64,000 bases of DNA from an uncultured Clostridia bacterium (GTDB taxonomy: Bacteria; Bacillota; Clostridia; Oscillospirales; Acutalibacteraceae): the NCBI GenBank assembly GCA_944380765.1, contig CALWIO010000002.1, forward strand, positions 1-64,000. Direction: 5' to 3'. This document shows positions 8,647-15,748 of this stretch, piece after piece. The position numbers were made by a program, and so were the translations under genes. The notes below the pieces were generated by a model. The model had not been told where the DNA came from, ran no database searches, and was given only the letters and a program-made list of their open reading frames with translations. The stretch's first letter is position 1, and each line of letters starts with the position of its first letter.

Positions 8647-8763
8647 TCAATAAATATAAAAATCCACCCACGGAGGAACAGAACAAAACGCACCGGCGCT
8701 GTCCATATCGGAATACGGTCTGCGTGACATCATATCAACTGCGTAAAGCATTGTGTTTTTCAT
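8647..8763 (-). CDS. 38-residue putative exported peptide precursor
   Basis: Begins MKNTMLYAVDMMSRRPYS and ends AFCSVPPWVDFYIY, with DMDSAG between. The ATG at 8763 is preceded by GAAAGGAGGAAAAGTTA, one of the strongest SDs in the window, and by a good promoter (8808-8836). The front half is polar and charged; the last 14 residues are aromatic and hydrophobic with a single Cys and a Pro-Pro, so it looks like leader plus core with a possible break near DSAG/AF (inference). It is not a classical Sec signal peptide. It lies directly upstream of two ABC exporter genes, separated by an attenuating hairpin. No modification enzyme is adjacent. I do not recognise the family. Confidence 0.7.
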   Translation of the reverse strand: MKNTMLYAVDMMSRRPYSDMDSAGAFCSVPPWVDFYIY

Positions 8764-8781
8764 TAACTTTTCCTCCTTTCG

Positions 8782-8802
8782 TCAATTTAAAAAATAAATT
8801 GA
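8782..8802 (-). promoter_or_regulatory. Perfect inverted repeat around the peptide-gene transcription start
   Basis: TCAATTTA / TAAATTGA, 8-bp arms with a 5-base centre, located between the -10 box and the SD, roughly at the expected transcript start. It could be an operator or a 5' UTR hairpin. Confidence 0.45.
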
Positions 8803-8807
8803 TTTAA

Positions 8808-8836
8808 AGAATAGCACAGCTTTTTTTACAAGTCAA
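8808..8836 (-). promoter_or_regulatory. Sigma-A promoter for the peptide/ABC operon
   Basis: Minus strand TTGACT (8836-8831), 17-base spacer, TATTCT (8813-8808), 45 bases upstream of the peptide start codon. Confidence 0.75.
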
Positions 8837-8885
8837 GAAAAATTATAAAATTTATATAAATAAATTTATTTTGGTATATTATTTG

Positions 8886-8914
8886 TTGTTTATTGATTAT
8901 GCTTGTGCTATAAT
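8886..8914 (+). promoter_or_regulatory. Promoter for the MFS transporter gene
   Basis: TTGTTT at 8886-8891 and TATAAT at 8909-8914 with a 17-base spacer, 29 bases ahead of the start codon; divergent from the peptide/ABC promoter. Confidence 0.65.
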
Positions 8915-8943
8915 CCAAAGGAAATTTCAAAAGAGGTGCGCCT

Positions 8944-10125
8944 ATGATACTTCTTCTTGCGGTAATTTATATTGTTTTTATATCTCTGGGACTTCCCGAC
9001 TCGCTTTTCGGAGTTGCTTGGCCGGTAGTGCATACCGAGTTCGGTATAAACGAGGGCTTCGCCTCGGTTTACAGCGTTGTAACGGGCGTGTGTACGGGCG
9101 GAGTCAGCTTTTTTGCCGGCAGACTGCTGAGAAAATTCGGAACCGGGCCGGTTACTTTTGTATCAATAATTTTAACCGTAATCGGCATTGTCGGAATGAG
9201 CTTTTCGCCTAATATTGCGGTGATGATGCTTTTTGCCGTGATTTTAGGCTACGGAGCCGGAGCCATTGATACCGGACTTAATAACTTTGTTTCGCTTCAT
9301 TACAAAGCGCACCACATGAACTGGCTTCATTGTTTCTGGGGAGTGGGCGTTACGGCGAGTCCCCTTATAATGTCGGCGTTTTTAAGCGATGAGTCAGGCT
9401 CGTGGAGGGCGGGCTACCGTGTTATTGCCGTAATTCAGCTTAGTATTGCCGCGCTTGTGCTTTTTTTGCTTAAACGCTGGAAGAAGGTTGAAAACGAGGC
9501 CGAAGAAAAGTCCGAAACCGAAGAAAAGGGGAAGGACAAAACATTTTTTGAGATACTTAAAATCAAAGGCGCAATTACGGGTATTCTCGCCCTCGGGTTT
9601 TACTGCGCTATGGAATTTTTGCTCGGGACATGGGGCGCGAGCTATCTTGTAAATGTCTATTCATTAACGCCGGACGCAGCGGCAAAATGGGTGTCGCTTT
9701 ATTACGGAGGAATAATGCTCGGGCGGTTTGTTTCCGGTTTCGCGGCGTTAAAGCTGTCGGATAAAGCGCTTATAAGAGGCGGAATAGGCTTTGCTCTCGC
9801 GGGAATTGCCGTGCTCGCTCTGCCGCTGGGCAAAGCGTCAATTTGCGGATTTTTGCTTATAGGTATGGGCTTCGGCCCGATTTTTCCGAGCGTTCTTCAC
9901 AGCGTGCCCGACAGGTTCGGGCATAAGTATTCGGCGGACCTCACAGGCTTTCACATGGGCGGCGCCTACGCCGTAGGATTCGGCGCCCAGCTTCTGTTCG
10001 GCTATACCGCCTCAGCCACAACCTTTAAAATTACGCCCTATGTTTTAATGGCGTTTTGTATTCTGCTGATTGCCGCCAATGAGATAACCGTTACTCTGAC
10101 CTCAAAGAGCAAAAGCGGCAGGTAA
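8944..10125 (+). CDS. Major facilitator superfamily transporter
   Basis: 393 residues with about twelve hydrophobic segments and a charged central loop (RWKKVENEAEEKSETEEKGKDK near 180-200), the classic 6+6 MFS arrangement. The loop-2/3 motif appears as FFAGRLLRKFG, a variant of the MFS A-motif, and is echoed in the second half as GRFVSGFAALKLSDK. Substrate cannot be read from sequence; the overall pattern resembles sugar/organic-solute or drug MFS permeases of Firmicutes. ATG follows AGAGGTGCGCCT. Transcribed divergently from the peptide/ABC operon from its own promoter and closed by its own terminator, so it is a single-gene unit. Confidence 0.9.
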   Translation: MILLLAVIYIVFISLGLPDSLFGVAWPVVHTEFGINEGFASVYSVVTGVCTGGVSFFAGRLLRKFGTGPVTFVSIILTVIGIVGMSFSPNIAVMMLFAVILGYGAGAIDTGLNNFVSLHYKAHHMNWLHCFWGVGVTASPLIMSAFLSDESGSWRAGYRVIAVIQLSIAALVLFLLKRWKKVENEAEEKSETEEKGKDKTFFEILKIKGAITGILALGFYCAMEFLLGTWGASYLVNVYSLTPDAAAKWVSLYYGGIMLGRFVSGFAALKLSDKALIRGGIGFALAGIAVLALPLGKASICGFLLIGMGFGPIFPSVLHSVPDRFGHKYSADLTGFHMGGAYAVGFGAQLLFGYTASATTFKITPYVLMAFCILLIAANEITVTLTSKSKSGR

Positions 10126-10142
10126 ATTTAATATGTAAGTTT

Positions 10143-10170
10143 AAAAGTCCCGGTGTTGTCCGGGACTTTT
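10143..10170. terminator. Bidirectional terminator after the MFS gene and the small lipoprotein
   Basis: Perfect 11-bp stem AAAAGTCCCGG / CCGGGACTTTT with a 6-base loop and T-runs on both strands. Confidence 0.92.
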
Positions 10171-10174
10171 TATA

Positions 10175-10492
10175 TCAGTCAAACATATCTCTTAATCCGT
10201 CTGTAACATCTCTCGCAGCGTCTGAAACGCCGTCTGTAACGCCGCTCACAGCGTCTGACGCCATATCGCCGGCGTCGCTCAGCCCTTCGCTTACATCGCT
10301 TGCCGCGTCGCTTAAACCTTCGCTTATATCGTCTTTGGCGTCTGACGCGTCCTCTTTGATGCTGTTTGTATCAGAACTGCTGTTTTCAGTAGCGTTTTCT
10401 GTTATCTTTCCGTCATCGGTATTTGCGCAGCCGGCAAAGAACAGACATATTATTACTGAAACAGCCGCCAGGGCAAGAAGAACTTTTTTCAT
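10175..10492 (-). CDS. Small lipoprotein with 11-residue amphipathic repeats
   Basis: 105 residues. A signal peptide (MKKVLLALAAVSVIICLFF) ends in the lipobox FAGC, predicting lipid anchoring at Cys21-22 on the outer face of the membrane. The rest is Asp/Ser/Ala-rich; from about residue 55 it falls into tandem 11-residue units such as SDAASDVSEGL, SDAGDMASDAV, SGVTDGVSDAA and RDVTDGLRDMF, which would form an amphipathic helix like LEA or apolipoprotein repeats. Start ATG follows a GGAGG SD. It lies just downstream of ypeB on the same strand, so it may be co-expressed in the spore-forming programme (inference). Function unknown. Confidence 0.8.
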   Translation of the reverse strand: MKKVLLALAAVSVIICLFFAGCANTDDGKITENATENSSSDTNSIKEDASDAKDDISEGLSDAASDVSEGLSDAGDMASDAVSGVTDGVSDAARDVTDGLRDMFD

Positions 10493-10548
10493 TTTTTACA
10501 CCTCCGTTTGTTTTTAATATTATCTGCTGTTTTTTCCTTTTTATGCGG

Positions 10549-11892
10549 CTATTTGGTCAGAACTCCGCCGTCGCTGTATAAAAGCAGCAAAAGGTCGGCT
10601 TCTTCTCCGCTTTCACGGTCAATATAAACCAGAATTTCCTGTCCGTTGTCGGTTTTGCAGTGAATTTCATAGCAGTACTTTTCTGTTCCGTAATCCGTGG
10701 GGATAAGGCAGGGGCGGCTGTCAACTATTTCAAGCGAAGAGTTTATTATTTCTCTGGCTTCACTCTCGCTTAAAGCGGTTTTTGGCGCTTCTCTTTCATA
10801 GTGATTTGAAAGGTATCCGGCGGCGTCAAAGGACATAATCTCGCCGTTTTCAAGGTTTACGCTGACCTTTATCAGGTCGGGGTAATATATGATGCCGTCG
10901 CGGTAAGCCGCGAAATTGACCGTGCAAACGCCGTCCTGCGTGTAGTAGTAACTCTCTTTAAGAGAGGAATAGCCGATTTTTTCAAGGTACTGAGCCGCCG
11001 CTTTAACCGCCTCGTCATACTCTGTCTGTATTTCGCCGGCATAACCGGAGTTGAGCATATAAAGAGGGTATCCTCCCTGTTTTGTAATCGCAACGGTGCA
11101 GTTTTCGTTTTGAAATACATAAGCCGGAATGTTTCCGCCTTCCTCAAACGAGTATTCAAGCTCGCCGCCGTCTTTGCATATTTCCTTAGCCTTTTCGAGA
11201 GCCTGTTTTCTTGTGATTTCGCTTTCTCCTTTGAGCATTTTAGGCTGTGCGTTTTCAAGATGGTCCGAAAAAGGACCGTCATAGATAAGCGAGGGAAAAT
11301 CCGAAAGGGACTGCTCAACATCGTCAAACGATTCGCCGAGAGTCGATATATCCCGTCCGTCGTCAAGCAGGTCTGTGTCGGTGCTCTCGAACGAAAAACT
11401 TCCGTTCTGCAAATCAAAACACATAGCCTCAACCTTTTCGGTTACGGTGTTGCAGTATTCAAGCAGGTCTTTAAGCTGTTCCCTTTCCGAATCGGTTATA
11501 GTTTTGCCGGCTGCGCTTTTGCGTTCAAGCGCCATAACAAATTCGCCGGTCTGCGACAGGAATTTATATGTGCTGTCAATGGCTTCTTCGCCTGCGGGCA
11601 GGGCGGCAAGACTGTTTTTGGCGCCCGAAGTTTCTTTCCAGAGCTCGGTTGACAGCTTCGAGAGCATTGTCGGTGTGCTGGCATAGGCGGTCTTTTCAAG
11701 ATTGACCGAAATGTTGTTCATATATTCGTCAAGCGCTATTAAAGCTCTTTGCTTTATCAGGTCGGACTCCCTTTGGTATCTGTTCGCGCGTACCGTCTGA
11801 ACGGTACAAAAAACGGCAAGCGATAAAATAATCGCCGTTAAATATAAAATTATTCTGATTTTTCCGCGCCGTGAAATTGTTTTGCTGCTCAT
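10549..11892 (-). CDS. ypeB: Germination protein YpeB
   Basis: 447 residues, matching YpeB (about 450 in Bacillus). One N-terminal membrane anchor (residues about 12-30, IILYLTAIILSLAVFCTV), a long helical region, then C-terminal PepSY-like units (ITRKQALEKAKEIC..., YDEAVKAAAQYLEKIGY..., LSESEAREIINSSLEI) characteristic of the family. YpeB is made in the forespore and is needed for stability and localisation of the cortex-lytic enzyme SleB in spores. In Bacillus sleB precedes ypeB; here the upstream neighbour is the divergent nifS, so the partner lytic enzyme is not adjacent. Likely forespore-expressed, but I cannot confirm a sigma-G box. Confidence 0.88.
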   Translation of the reverse strand: MSSKTISRRGKIRIILYLTAIILSLAVFCTVQTVRANRYQRESDLIKQRALIALDEYMNNISVNLEKTAYASTPTMLSKLSTELWKETSGAKNSLAALPAGEEAIDSTYKFLSQTGEFVMALERKSAAGKTITDSEREQLKDLLEYCNTVTEKVEAMCFDLQNGSFSFESTDTDLLDDGRDISTLGESFDDVEQSLSDFPSLIYDGPFSDHLENAQPKMLKGESEITRKQALEKAKEICKDGGELEYSFEEGGNIPAYVFQNENCTVAITKQGGYPLYMLNSGYAGEIQTEYDEAVKAAAQYLEKIGYSSLKESYYYTQDGVCTVNFAAYRDGIIYYPDLIKVSVNLENGEIMSFDAAGYLSNHYEREAPKTALSESEAREIINSSLEIVDSRPCLIPTDYGTEKYCYEIHCKTDNGQEILVYIDRESGEEADLLLLLYSDGGVLTK

Positions 11893-11970
11893 TTTTACAC
11901 TCCTTTGACGGTTTGACCTTATTGTTTACAAAAATTTTAAAAATATACCTGTATTTAGGTCAATTTATAT

Positions 11971-11999
11971 TTGCCAAAAAACTTTTTTTGTAGTATAAT
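11971..11999 (+). promoter_or_regulatory. Promoter for nifS-thiI
   Basis: TTGCCA (11971-11976), 17 bases, TATAAT (11994-11999), 36 bases before the GTG start of the cysteine desulfurase. Confidence 0.75.
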
Positions 12000-12035
12000 T
12001 TACGGTGATTAAGTATGTGAAAGGGGGCGGACGCC

Positions 12036-13163
12036 GTGAGCGTTTATCTTGACAACAGCGCGACAACAAAACCTTGCGCCGCGGCGGTTAAAAAAGCCGT
12101 TGAAATGATGAACGAAAACTACGGCAACGCCTCGTCTTTGCATAACTGCGGTTACAGCGCCAAAAAAGAGCTTGACGCGGCACGCTCTGCGCTGGCTTCT
12201 TTTTTGTCCTGCCGTGAAAATGAAATATATTTCACTTCCAGCGGCACCTCGGCAAACAATACCGCGATTTTCGGCACCGCGCTTTCCAAAAAGCGCGAGG
12301 GCAGAAAAATCATCACCACAAAGCTTGAACACCCAAGCGTGTTAAAAAGCTTTGAGCTTTTAGAGCACGAAGGGTTTGAGGCTGTCTATCTGAGCCCCGG
12401 CAAAAACGGCAAGATTAACCTTGACGAGCTTTACAACGCCGTTGACGGCGGCACGGTGCTCGTCAGCGTAATGGCGGTCAACAACGAAATAGGCTCAATA
12501 CAGGAAATCTCAAAAATCAAGGATATAATAAAAGCCAAAAAATCGGGAGCGTACTTTCACTGTGACGCTGTGCAGGCTTTCGGCAAAATTCCTTTAACCC
12601 CCAAAAAGTACGGTATTGACCTTATGAGCGTCAGCGCTCATAAAATCCACGGCGTAAAGGGAGCGGGAGCGCTGTTTGTCAGCAGCGGAGTGAAAATAAC
12701 GCCCGTTACCGTCGGCGGCGGTCAGGAAAACGGTATTTTTTCGGGAACGGAGCCAATGCCCGCTATCTGCGCTTTTGCGGCGGCTGTGGGCGATTTAGGC
12801 AGTATTGACAAGAATCTTGAAAAGGCAGGGGAGCTTAAATCCCTGTTTCTTGAAAAGCTTAAAAACCTTGATAAGGTTTATGTAAACTCGCCCGGTGACG
12901 CTCTGCCGTATATAATCAATATTTCGGTTGAGGGCGTTCCCTCTCAGGTTATGCTGAATTCTCTTTCAGCCGAGGGAATATATGTTTCCGCAGGTTCGGC
13001 CTGCTCAAAAGGGCACAGAAGCTCCGTGCTCGCCGCTGTCGGAGTCGCGCCAAAGCTTATTGACTGCGCGTTGAGAATCAGCCTGTCAAAAAATACCACT
13101 GAAAATGATATGGATTTGCTGTATAATGGAATTGTAAACGCCGTAAAGCGTATCAGGAGATAA
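12036..13163 (+). CDS. nifS: Cysteine desulfurase (NifS/IscS family), partner of ThiI
   Basis: 375 residues. PLP-dependent release of sulfur from cysteine as an enzyme persulfide. Motifs: SGTSANNTAIFG, HCDAVQAFGK, the PLP-lysine box SVSAHKIHGVKGAG and the short catalytic-Cys loop SAGSACSKGHRSSVL near residue 320. GTG start at 12036, preceded by a purine-rich AAGGGGGCGG. It ends one base before thiI, the same pairing as B. subtilis nifZ-thiI, so its main job is probably to feed sulfur to ThiI for 4-thiouridine (established in Bacillus; inferred here). NifS/IscS isozymes are hard to separate by sequence alone. Confidence 0.92.
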   Translation: MSVYLDNSATTKPCAAAVKKAVEMMNENYGNASSLHNCGYSAKKELDAARSALASFLSCRENEIYFTSSGTSANNTAIFGTALSKKREGRKIITTKLEHPSVLKSFELLEHEGFEAVYLSPGKNGKINLDELYNAVDGGTVLVSVMAVNNEIGSIQEISKIKDIIKAKKSGAYFHCDAVQAFGKIPLTPKKYGIDLMSVSAHKIHGVKGAGALFVSSGVKITPVTVGGGQENGIFSGTEPMPAICAFAAAVGDLGSIDKNLEKAGELKSLFLEKLKNLDKVYVNSPGDALPYIINISVEGVPSQVMLNSLSAEGIYVSAGSACSKGHRSSVLAAVGVAPKLIDCALRISLSKNTTENDMDLLYNGIVNAVKRIRR

Positions 13164-13164
13164 A

Positions 13165-14337
13165 ATGAAAGAGATAATACTTATTAAAAACGGCGAGCTG
13201 GCTTTAAAAGGCTTGAACCGTTCAACATTTGAAGATATACTTATAAAAAATATCCGTAGGCGCTTAAAGCCTCTGGGAGAGTTTGAGTACAGAAAAGAGC
13301 AGTCCACGGTCTGCGTTATTCCTGCCGACAGCTCCGTTGATATGGACGAAGCGAGCGCGCGTGTGGGCAGAGTTTTCGGAATTGCCTGCTATTCAAGAGC
13401 GCTGATGGTTGAAAAGAATATGGAGGAGATTTTAAAATATACTCCCGAATATTTATCCTCACAGCTTAAAAACGCCTCAACATTTAAAGTCGAGGGCAAA
13501 AGAGCGGATAAAAAATTCCCGCTTACTTCACCTGAGCTTTCCGCGCTGACGGGGGCGGCCGTTCTGGAAAAATTCCCCCATTTGAAAGTTGATGTAAAAA
13601 ATCCCGAAGTTTTGATTACAATAGAGATACGGGAGAAAAACGCTTTTATCCGCGGCAATCAGACCAAGGGCGCCGGCGGTATGCCCACGGGTACGGCAGG
13701 TAAAGCCGCCGTGCTGATTTCAGGGGGAATCGACAGTCCGGTTGCGGCTTATATGATGGCAAAAAGAGGACTTTCGCTGATCGCCGTGCATTTCGCCTCA
13801 CCGCCTTATACCTCTCCTCAGGCTGAGGAAAAGGTGCATAAGCTTTTGCGCGAGGTGTCAAAATACAGCGGCAATATAACACTGTTTACGGTAGGCTTTA
13901 CCGAAATACAGGAGCAGATAAGGGGTAACTGCCCGGAGGATTTGTTCACTCTTGTAATGCGCAGGTTTATGATGCGTATCGCGCAGCGTATAGCCTGTAA
14001 AGAGGACTGCCACGCGCTGATAACGGGCGAGAGTCTGGGGCAGGTAGCAAGCCAGACGCTTCTTGCGCTCGGCTGCACCGATTCCGTTGTCGATATGCCC
14101 GTTTTCAGACCGCTTATAGGTCTTGATAAGGACGAAATCATTTCTGTTTCAAGAAAGATTGATACTTTTGATATTTCAATAGAGCCTTTCGAGGATTGCT
14201 GTACGGTGTTCACACCAAAGCACCCCAAGACAAAGCCTCAGCAGTCGGTGCTTGAAAACGCCGAAAAACTGCTTGATGTTGACGCCCTTGTTGAAAAAGC
14301 TCTTGAAAATACAAAAGTGATGAATATTTGTTTTTAG
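13165..14337 (+). CDS. thiI: tRNA 4-thiouridine synthase ThiI
   Basis: 390 residues. Makes s4U at position 8 of tRNAs (and may support thiazole synthesis). N-terminal ferredoxin-like and THUMP domains (about 1-165) and a PP-loop ATPase domain with ISGGIDSPVAAYMM near residue 190 and GESLGQVASQT further on. It stops without the C-terminal rhodanese domain found in the E. coli protein, as is usual in Bacillota that use a dedicated NifS partner. The start is separated by one base from the upstream desulfurase stop, indicating co-translation. Followed by the cinA-like gene with a short gap. Confidence 0.94.
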   Translation: MKEIILIKNGELALKGLNRSTFEDILIKNIRRRLKPLGEFEYRKEQSTVCVIPADSSVDMDEASARVGRVFGIACYSRALMVEKNMEEILKYTPEYLSSQLKNASTFKVEGKRADKKFPLTSPELSALTGAAVLEKFPHLKVDVKNPEVLITIEIREKNAFIRGNQTKGAGGMPTGTAGKAAVLISGGIDSPVAAYMMAKRGLSLIAVHFASPPYTSPQAEEKVHKLLREVSKYSGNITLFTVGFTEIQEQIRGNCPEDLFTLVMRRFMMRIAQRIACKEDCHALITGESLGQVASQTLLALGCTDSVVDMPVFRPLIGLDKDEIISVSRKIDTFDISIEPFEDCCTVFTPKHPKTKPQQSVLENAEKLLDVDALVEKALENTKVMNICF

Positions 14338-14346
14338 GAGAATTTG

Positions 14347-14832
14347 ATGTTACCTGAGGAAGAAGCAGTCAGACTTTTAAAGGAGAAAAAACTTGTAGCG
14401 GCTTTTGCCGAGTCCTGCACGGGAGGGCTCATTTCCAAAAGGCTTACCGATGTCAGCGGCTGTTCGGAGGTTTTTAACTGCGGTATTGTAAGTTACGGCA
14501 ACGAAATTAAAACGAGCGTGCTGGGCGTTAAAAAGGAAACGCTTGATAAATTCGGAGCCGTAAGCGAGCAAACCGTCAGGGAAATGGTCAGCGGCGTGCT
14601 TAAACTTTCACGAGCCGATGTGGCGGCTGCCGTTTCGGGAATAGCCGGGCCGTCTTCCGACGATACTTTAAAGCCTGTCGGGCTTATTTATATAGCCGTT
14701 TCCGACGGTAAAAACACAAAGGTTGAGTGCCTTCACAACAATTTTTCCGAAAAGGTCCGCGAGAACAACAGAAAATCCGCGGCGGACAAAGCTCTTTTAA
14801 TGCTTATTGAAATGGTTGGTGAAAAAGCTTGA
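14347..14832 (+). CDS. CinA C-terminal domain protein (PncC-type nicotinamide-nucleotide amidase)
   Basis: 161 residues, only the CinA C-terminal/PncC domain, which deamidates NMN to NaMN in NAD recycling. Motifs: FAESCTGGLISKRLTDVSGCSEVF, GIVSYGNEIKTSVLGV and VSGIAGPSSDD, all hallmark segments of the family. The N-terminal MoaB-like domain of full CinA is absent. ATG at 14347 has TAGGAG six bases before it, better placed than an in-frame TTG at 14344. The stop overlaps the start of the next gene (first class B sortase), so it belongs to the same operon as thiI and the sortase. Confidence 0.9.
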   Translation: MLPEEEAVRLLKEKKLVAAFAESCTGGLISKRLTDVSGCSEVFNCGIVSYGNEIKTSVLGVKKETLDKFGAVSEQTVREMVSGVLKLSRADVAAAVSGIAGPSSDDTLKPVGLIYIAVSDGKNTKVECLHNNFSEKVRENNRKSAADKALLMLIEMVGEKA

Positions 14833-15746
14833 AAAAGAATAAAATGGGGACGGGCAAAAAAGTAATACTCGCGGTCTGCATTATTGTTTTTTTGGTGTCC
14901 TTGTCTTTTCTTGCGAAGGATCTGCTTGACATCAGCGGCAATAAAAACGAGTATGAAAGCATTTCCGAGCTGGTGGAAGAACCTTCTGACGAAACCTCAG
15001 CGCCCGATTTTTCCGAAGTAATCGCGAAAAATTCCGATTTTGTCGGCTGGCTTAAAGTACCGAATACATCTATTAACCACCCCGTTGTTCAGACTGACGA
15101 TAACGATTATTATCTCAACCGTAATTTTGATAAAGAGGTTGACAGGCGCGGCGCGATTTATATGGATTACCGCAATAATCCCGTGGATTTGGACGCTAAC
15201 ACCATAATATACGGGCATAACTGCTATGACACAACAATGTTTTCGCAGTTAACCGAGTATGAGGATATAGAGTTTTATAAAAAAACGCCCGTCTTTGAAT
15301 ACAGCACCACCGAAAGAACTTATAAATTCAAGATTTACGCCGTGTTTATCACAAACGCGAAAGAGAGCGAAGATAACGGGTATGTGTTTTATTACAACAC
15401 GCCCGATATTGATACAAACAATTTTGAAGGCTTTATTGAAGAGGTAAACAAGCGCAGGCTTTATGTAACCGATGTTGACATAAACGAAAACGATAAGATA
15501 ATGATACTGTCAACCTGCGTCAGAGCGCTCGATTTGTATGACAGGCTCGGTCGCACTACATACAGAGCCGACGCGCGCATTGCCATTCTCGCCCGCGCGG
15601 TCAGGGACGGCGAGAGTGAAACCGTAAATACCGAAAAAGCCTATGTTAACGAAAATCCCAAATATCCGCAGCTTTGGTATGATAAGCACGGACTTGACAA
15701 TCCTTATAAAAACGATAAAGGCTGGTCGCCGGGGGAGGCAGAGTAA
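14829..15746 (+). CDS. Class B sortase (first of a tandem pair)
   Basis: 305 residues. One N-terminal membrane anchor (about 10-31) followed by an extracellular sortase domain beginning NSDFVGWLKVPNTSINHPVVQ. Catalytic His in YGHNCYD, Cys in ILSTC and Arg in RIAILAR are present; sortases join sorting-signal proteins to peptidoglycan or pili. After the catalytic domain is a tail with NPKYPQLWYDKHGLDNPY...W.P that recurs in the next gene. Start TTG at 14829 has GGTGA six bases upstream and overlaps the cinA stop by four bases; ATG 14844 is an alternative. No LPXTG-like substrate is seen nearby. Confidence 0.9.
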   Translation: MKKNKMGTGKKVILAVCIIVFLVSLSFLAKDLLDISGNKNEYESISELVEEPSDETSAPDFSEVIAKNSDFVGWLKVPNTSINHPVVQTDDNDYYLNRNFDKEVDRRGAIYMDYRNNPVDLDANTIIYGHNCYDTTMFSQLTEYEDIEFYKKTPVFEYSTTERTYKFKIYAVFITNAKESEDNGYVFYYNTPDIDTNNFEGFIEEVNKRRLYVTDVDINENDKIMILSTCVRALDLYDRLGRTTYRADARIAILARAVRDGESETVNTEKAYVNENPKYPQLWYDKHGLDNPYKNDKGWSPGEAE

Positions 15747-15748
15747 TA

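Noticed and set aside
11110-11652. 180-codon plus-strand frame opposite ypeB
   Set aside because: Shadow of ypeB codon structure; translation has no recognisable features.
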